64,000 nt of DNA from Variovorax sp. Root473 (GTDB lineage: Bacteria > Pseudomonadota > Gammaproteobacteria > Burkholderiales > Burkholderiaceae_C), in NCBI RefSeq assembly GCF_001426505.1, contig NZ_LMEV01000017.1, forward strand, positions 1,209,155 through 1,273,154. Direction: 5' to 3'. Below are positions 59,431-64,000 of the stretch, in pieces. The notes under the pieces are model-generated. The model made no database searches. It saw only the letters and a list, made by a program, of their open reading frames with translations, and was not told the DNA's origin. Positions within the stretch are counted from its first letter, which is position 1. Each line of letters starts with the position of its first letter. A program made the translations under genes and the position numbers.

Positions 59431-61215
59431 TCAGAGCGTCGGGTCTTGTCCCGGGGCCGCGCTGCGCACTGCCAGCGTTTGCAGCCGCGCATAGAGCCCG
59501 TCGCGTGTCATGAGCTGTTCGTGGCTGCCTTGCTCGGCGATGCGGCCTTGCTCCATGACGATGATGCGGTCGGCGTGCTGGATGGTCGACAGGCGGTGCG
59601 CCACGATCAGCGTGGTGCGGCCCTGCATCAGGCGCTGCAGGGCGTCCTGCACCAGCCGTTCCGATTCGGTGTCGAGCGCCGACGTGGCTTCGTCGAGCAG
59701 CAGCACGGGCGCGTTCTTGTAGAGCGCGCGGGCAATCGCCAGCCGTTGGCGCTGGCCGCCCGACAGCTGCGTGGCGTTGTGGCCCAGCACGGTGTCGATG
59801 CCCTGCGGCAGCGTCTGGACGTGCGTGCTCAGGTTGGCCGCCTCAAGGCAGGACTGCACGCGCGCGATGTCGATGTCGCCGCCCAGCGCCACATTGGCGG
59901 CGAGCGTGTCGTTGAGCATGACCACGTCCTGACTCACCATCGCAAACTGGGCGCGCAGGCTCTTGAGCTGCCATTCGCTGGTGTCGTGGCCGTCGAGCAG
60001 CACCTGGCCGCCGCTGGGCTGCACGAAGCGCGGCAGCAGGTTGACCAGCGTGGTCTTGCCCGAGCCCGAGGGGCCGACGAAGGCCACCACCTGGCCCGGC
60101 TCGATGACGAGGTTCACGCCGTCGAGCGCGCGCTGTTCGTCGTCGCCGCGATAGCTGACCTGCACGTTGCGCAGTTCGATGTGACCTTGTGCGTGCTCGA
60201 CGCGGTAATCGCCCTGCGATTCGGGGGCCACTTCGTCGATGAGGATCAGCCCGCGCTCGAGCGCAGCCAGGCCCCGCGTGATGGGGCCGGCCACCTCGGC
60301 CAGGCGGCGGATCGGCGCGATCAGCATCAGCATGGCCGTGATGTAGGCGACGAAGCCGCCCACCGTGAAGCCCTGCTTGCCGCTTTGCCACAGCGCGATC
60401 ATCACCACCACCGACAGCGCCAGCGAGGCCATCATCTGCGTCAGCGGCGTGGTGGCGGCCTGGGCGATGGTGGACTTCACGGCCAGCCGGTTCAGGCGCT
60501 GGCTCAGCTGCTCGAAACGGCGCTCCTGCGCCTGCTCCGCGCCGTGCAGCCGCACCACGCGGTGGGCCAGCACGTTTTCCTCGACCACGTAGGCCAGTTC
60601 GTCAGTGGCCTGCTGGCCTTGCTGCGTGAGCTTGTACAGGCGCTTGGAGAACACCTTCATGATCCAGGAGATGCTGGGCACCAGGAAGGCGACGATGAGC
60701 GTGAGCTTCCAGTTCAGATAGACCAGGTAGCCCAGCAGCGCAATGAGCGTGAAGCCGTCGCGCGACAGCCCGAGCAGCGCCTGCACCAGCAGCATGGCAC
60801 CGGTCTGCACCTCGTACACGACGGTGTTCGACAACGCACTGGCCGACTGCCGCGCGAACAGCGCCAGCTCGGCGCCGAGCAGCCGTTCGAACAGCACGCG
60901 GCGCAGCTTCTGCATGCCTTCGTTGGCGATGCGCGAGAGCGCGTACTGCGAAATGAACTGCGCGATGCCGCGCACCGCGAACAGCAGCAGCACGGCCGCC
61001 GGAATGAACCACAGCGGCATCTCGCCGCGCGTGAAGCCCCGGTCGAGCAGCGGCTTGAGCAGGGCGGCCATGAGCGGCTCGGTGAGCGCGGCCAGCAGGG
61101 CGCCGATCAGCCCCACGGCCCACCATTGGCGCGAGCTGCCGAACCAGGTCATGAGTCGCGCCAGCCGGCGCATGAGGGGAGGGCGGGCGCTCTCGCTGCC
61201 GGGGGATGCTTGCAT
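59431..61215 (-). CDS. msbA: Lipid A export ATP-binding/permease protein MsbA
   Basis: A 594-residue half-transporter that flips lipid A-core across the inner membrane. The N-terminal six-helix domain spans about 30-330, with PLMAALLKPLLDRGFTRGEM and LYKLTQQGQQATDEL. The nucleotide-binding domain has VAFVGPSGSGKTTLVNLLPR, QLSGGQRQRLAIARALYKNA and VLLLDEATSALDTESE. ATG 61215 was chosen; in-frame upstream codons look non-coding. It is convergent with rng and divergent from tolB. Confidence 0.95.
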   Translation of the reverse strand: MQASPGSESARPPLMRRLARLMTWFGSSRQWWAVGLIGALLAALTEPLMAALLKPLLDRGFTRGEMPLWFIPAAVLLLFAVRGIAQFISQYALSRIANEGMQKLRRVLFERLLGAELALFARQSASALSNTVVYEVQTGAMLLVQALLGLSRDGFTLIALLGYLVYLNWKLTLIVAFLVPSISWIMKVFSKRLYKLTQQGQQATDELAYVVEENVLAHRVVRLHGAEQAQERRFEQLSQRLNRLAVKSTIAQAATTPLTQMMASLALSVVVMIALWQSGKQGFTVGGFVAYITAMLMLIAPIRRLAEVAGPITRGLAALERGLILIDEVAPESQGDYRVEHAQGHIELRNVQVSYRGDDEQRALDGVNLVIEPGQVVAFVGPSGSGKTTLVNLLPRFVQPSGGQVLLDGHDTSEWQLKSLRAQFAMVSQDVVMLNDTLAANVALGGDIDIARVQSCLEAANLSTHVQTLPQGIDTVLGHNATQLSGGQRQRLAIARALYKNAPVLLLDEATSALDTESERLVQDALQRLMQGRTTLIVAHRLSTIQHADRIIVMEQGRIAEQGSHEQLMTRDGLYARLQTLAVRSAAPGQDPTL

Positions 61216-61378
61216 ATGGCGGCGGATTTTACGGGGCGGCACCCGCCGCCTTTCGGAGGCCCTGTAGGACCATTTCGCCGGATAAACGTTTTGTGACGGC
61301 GTGTCCAAACCAGTGTGTAACATGTGGCCCGTGAAACGCCGGGGAGAAACTTTTTACCCGGAAACCTCTCCGAACCGC

Positions 61379-62695
61379 ATGAACAAGCCGTTGCCAGATC
61401 TTTCCCCAACTCCTTCTTCATCGTTGATTGCGCGCCGCAGCGTCATCGCGGCTCTTGCTGCCTCTCCCATGCTTCCTGCCATGGCCCAGTTCCGGGTCGA
61501 GGTGTCAGGTGTGGGGCTGACGCAGTTGCCGATTGCGCTCGTGCCTTTCCGGGGGCAGGACGCTTCCCCGCAGAAGATTTCCGACATCGTCCAGGCCGAC
61601 CTCGAACGCAGCGGCCAGTTCCGTGGCGTCGATGCCTCGGGCCAGGCACTCGACGAATCGTCGCGTCCCGACCTCGCCCTGTGGCGCCAGCGCACCGCGG
61701 ATTCGCTCGTGGTGGGCAGTGTCAGCCGCCTGGGCGACGGCCGCTACGACGTGCGCTTCCGCTTGTGGGACGTGGTCAAGGATCGCGACCTCGGCGGCCA
61801 GAGCTACACCGTGCCGCAGGGCGACCTGCGACTGGCGGCGCACCGCATCGCCGACTACGTGTATGAAAAGCTGACCGGCGACAAAGGCATCTTCTCGACC
61901 CGCATTGCCTACGTCACCAAGGGCGGCAGCCGCTACTCGCTGTGGGTGGCCGACGCCGACGGCGAGAACGCGCAGGCCGCGCTGGCCAGCCCCGAGCCGA
62001 TCATCTCGCCCTGCTGGTCGTCCAACGGCCAGCAGTTGGCCTATGTGTCCTTCGAGTCGCGCAAGCCCGTGGTCTACGTGCACAACGTGGCCAGCGGCCA
62101 GCGCCGGCTGCTCGCCAACTTCAAGGGCTCCAACAGCGCCCCGGCCTGGGCACCCGACGGGCGCTCGCTGGCCGTCACGCTCAGCCGCGACGGCGGCTCG
62201 CAGCTGTTCACCATTCCGGCCAGCGGCGGTGAACCGCGCCGCCTCACCCAGAGTTCGAGCATCGACACCGAGCCGGTGTACTCAGCCGACGGCGGCACGA
62301 TCTACTTCGTGAGCGACCGCGGCGGCGCGCCCCAGATCTACAAGATGGGCGCCGGCGGCGGCAACCCGACCCGGGTCACCTTCAGCGGCACCTACAACAT
62401 TTCTCCATCTGTCAGCGGCGATGGCCGGTGGTTGGCCTACATCTCGCGGGTCGGCGGTGCGTTCAAACTCCACGTAATGGAGTTGGCCACCGGCAACGTC
62501 GCCGCAATCACCGACACCACGGCCGACGAGAGTCCGAGCTTCGCGCCCAACAGCAAGTTGATCGTCTATGCCACCCACCTGCAAGGCCGCGAGGCGCTCA
62601 TGACGACCACGCTGGACGGAAAGATCAAAGCCCGTTTGGCTGGCCAGGCGGGAGACATCCGCGAACCGGACTGGGGTCCGTTTCAAAAGCAATAA
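61379..62695 (+). CDS. tolB: Tol-Pal system protein TolB
   Basis: A 438-residue periplasmic beta-propeller protein. A signal peptide spans about 1-36 (RRSVIAALAASPMLPAMA). The N-terminal domain contains IALVPFRGQDASPQKISDIV; the propeller contains repeated blocks such as PAWAPDGRSLAVTLSRDGG and EPVYSADGGTIYFVSDRGG. It works with Pal, TolA and others in outer-membrane constriction. tolQRA are not upstream here; msbA is divergent, so tolB starts its own transcript. Confidence 0.97.
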   Translation: MNKPLPDLSPTPSSSLIARRSVIAALAASPMLPAMAQFRVEVSGVGLTQLPIALVPFRGQDASPQKISDIVQADLERSGQFRGVDASGQALDESSRPDLALWRQRTADSLVVGSVSRLGDGRYDVRFRLWDVVKDRDLGGQSYTVPQGDLRLAAHRIADYVYEKLTGDKGIFSTRIAYVTKGGSRYSLWVADADGENAQAALASPEPIISPCWSSNGQQLAYVSFESRKPVVYVHNVASGQRRLLANFKGSNSAPAWAPDGRSLAVTLSRDGGSQLFTIPASGGEPRRLTQSSSIDTEPVYSADGGTIYFVSDRGGAPQIYKMGAGGGNPTRVTFSGTYNISPSVSGDGRWLAYISRVGGAFKLHVMELATGNVAAITDTTADESPSFAPNSKLIVYATHLQGREALMTTTLDGKIKARLAGQAGDIREPDWGPFQKQ

Positions 62696-62731
62696 GCATT
62701 GACCAGATAAATTTACTTGAGGAGTTCGAAA

Positions 62732-63250
62732 ATGTTGAAACGTACGATCTATTCGCTCGCCATCGTGGCGCTCATCGCTGGTTGCTCGTCGGGCACCAAG
62801 CTCAACGAAACGCCGGTCACTGACCGCAGCGGCACGGCCGGCGGCCAGCAGGGCGGCGCTGCCGCCGTGGCGCCCGTGACCATCGACCCCAACGCCAACA
62901 CGGCGCAAGGTCCGGTCGGCGTCGAGCGCATCGTGTACTTCGACTACGACAGCTACACGGTCAAGCCCGAGTTCCAGTCGGTGATCGACGGCCATGCGCG
63001 TTTCCTCAAGGGCGCCACGCAACGCCGCATCTCGATCGAAGGCCACACCGACGAGCGCGGCGGCCGCGAGTACAACCTGGCCCTGGGCCAGAAGCGTTCC
63101 GAGGCCGTGCGCCGTGCGCTCACGCTGCTGGGCGTGAGCGACAGCCAGATCGAAGCGGTGAGCTTCGGCAAGGAAAAGCCCGCGGCCCAAGGCTCGGGTG
63201 AAGAAGTCTGGGCGCAGAACCGCCGCGCCGAAATCCGCTACACCCGGTGA
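62732..63250 (+). CDS. pal: Peptidoglycan-associated lipoprotein Pal
   Basis: A 172-residue outer-membrane lipoprotein: lipobox LIAGC, a short linker and an OmpA-like peptidoglycan-binding domain (YFDYDSYTVKPEFQSVIDGH and LALGQKRSEAVRRALTLLGV). GGAG is close to the ATG. It binds TolB and peptidoglycan. Its stop overlaps the cpoB start (TGATG). Confidence 0.98.
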   Translation: MLKRTIYSLAIVALIAGCSSGTKLNETPVTDRSGTAGGQQGGAAAVAPVTIDPNANTAQGPVGVERIVYFDYDSYTVKPEFQSVIDGHARFLKGATQRRISIEGHTDERGGREYNLALGQKRSEAVRRALTLLGVSDSQIEAVSFGKEKPAAQGSGEEVWAQNRRAEIRYTR

Positions 63251-64000
63251 TGCAGCCACGTGCACTGTGGCGAGGCGCGGCCCTCGCCGCTGCCTTGCTC
63301 TGCGCGTCGGCCGGCTCGCAGGCTGCGCTGTTCGAGGACGACGAGGCGCGCCGTGCCATCCTCGACCTGCGCCAGCGCGTCGAAGCCATGCGCCAGCAGA
63401 CCGACCAGCGCCTGGCCGATGAAAACGGCCAATTGCGCCGCAGCCTCCTCGACCTGCAAAGCCAGATCGAGCAGATGCGCGGCGAACTGGCACGCATGAC
63501 CGGCCAGAACGAGCAGCTCACGCGCACGCTGAGCGAAATGCAGTCGCGCCAGGCCACCATCGACGACAAGCTGCGCCAGAACGAGCCTTCCAAGGTCTCG
63601 ATCGACGGCCGCGAGTTCAACGCCGATCCGAAGGAAAAGGCCGATTTCGAAGCTGCCCTGGGCATTTTCCGTTCGGGTCAGTTCGCACAGGCGCAAACCG
63701 CTTTTGCCGAGTTCGTGAAGCGCTACCCGCAAAGCGGCTACAACGCGTCCGCGCTCTTCTGGCTCGGCAATGCGCAGTACGCCACGCGCAACTACAACGA
63801 AGCCATTGCCAATTTCCGCTCGATGCTCTCGCTCGCGCCCGACCATGCCAAGGCGCCGGAAGCCGTGCTGTCGATCGCGAACTGCCAGATCGAACTGAAG
63901 GACACGCGCGCTGCACGCCGCACGCTGGAAGACCTGACCAAGGCCTACCCGCAATCGGAGGCTGCACAGGCCGGTCGCGAGCGTCTGTCGCGCCTGCGTT
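63250..64000 (+). CDS. cpoB: Cell division coordinator CpoB (YbgF), C-terminus cut by window end
   Basis: The first 250 residues of CpoB. A signal peptide (about 1-25) is followed by a coiled coil (about 30-115, EDDEARRAILDLRQRVEAMR), a linker and TPR repeats (DFEAALGIFRSGQFAQAQTA, then YPQSGYNASALFWLGNAQYA). It coordinates septal peptidoglycan synthesis with Tol-Pal. It starts with ATG overlapping the pal stop; the end lies outside the window. Confidence 0.96.
   Translation, partial: MQPRALWRGAALAAALLCASAGSQAALFEDDEARRAILDLRQRVEAMRQQTDQRLADENGQLRRSLLDLQSQIEQMRGELARMTGQNEQLTRTLSEMQSRQATIDDKLRQNEPSKVSIDGREFNADPKEKADFEAALGIFRSGQFAQAQTAFAEFVKRYPQSGYNASALFWLGNAQYATRNYNEAIANFRSMLSLAPDHAKAPEAVLSIANCQIELKDTRAARRTLEDLTKAYPQSEAAQAGRERLSRLR

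Overview
The window reads as a chromosomal segment of a high-GC betaproteobacterium of the Comamonadaceae, most likely Variovorax or a close relative. This rests on gene content and order (iaaA-gsiAB, ssuEADCB with metY, cysE of the EpsC type, tolB-pal-cpoB, purD-hemF-nadD-rsfS-rlmH-maf-rng), on strongly GC-biased third codon positions, and on a family of intergenic repeats. No tRNA, rRNA, CRISPR array, transposase or phage gene was found. Gene density is high and many neighbours overlap by ATGA or TGATG.

Layout. 0-5.5 kb: a minus-strand operon, RpiR-type regulator, isoaspartyl peptidase iaaA, fused ATPase gsiA and binding protein gsiB, running off the left edge; it imports and degrades glutathione or peptides. 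5.8-9.6 kb: two related lipoprotein esterases flank a copper-type pair (copZ-like chaperone and CueR-like regulator, each with a MerR-style promoter), an SRPBCC protein and a GNAT acetyltransferase. 9.7-15.7 kb: two LysR regulators, an FAD amine oxidase, an old-yellow-enzyme relative, RidA and a CoA-transferase. 15.7-20.6 kb: exported MsrA, a methionine-rich MXKDX repeat protein, an MsrP/YedY-like molybdoenzyme, a membrane cytochrome b and a divergent two-component system. Together these look like a periplasmic methionine-oxidation defence unit. 20.7-26.4 kb: crotonase, lipoprotein hydrolase, transglutaminase-like protein, mnmC and yggX.

26.5-48.8 kb is dominated by sulfur assimilation: a sulfate-binding protein, the sulfonate operon ssuE-A-D-C-A2-B with two binding proteins, metY, a lone TOBE (molybdate-binding type) protein, cysE, and a second sulfate operon sbp-cysT-cysW-cysA ending in dsbB. 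Between these lie a flavin-dependent halogenase-like protein, a racemase and ketopantoate-reductase-like pair, two decayed genes (a binding-protein remnant and an internally deleted amine oxidase), two FMN-dependent reductases, a LysR regulator and a 1-Cys peroxiredoxin.

48.9-52.4 kb: a minus-strand operon of methyltransferase, chorismatase (XanB2 type), acyltransferase and glycosyltransferase, suggesting hydroxybenzoate supply to an aryl-polyene-like pigment or to quinone. 52.4-64 kb is housekeeping: yebC, purD, hemF, nadD, rsfS with a histone-H1-like tail, rlmH, maf, rng, msbA (opposite strand), then tolB-pal-cpoB, cut by the right edge.

The most interesting item is the 15.7-20.6 kb locus. 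It combines a sacrificial methionine-rich peptide, repair enzymes and their apparent regulator in one place.
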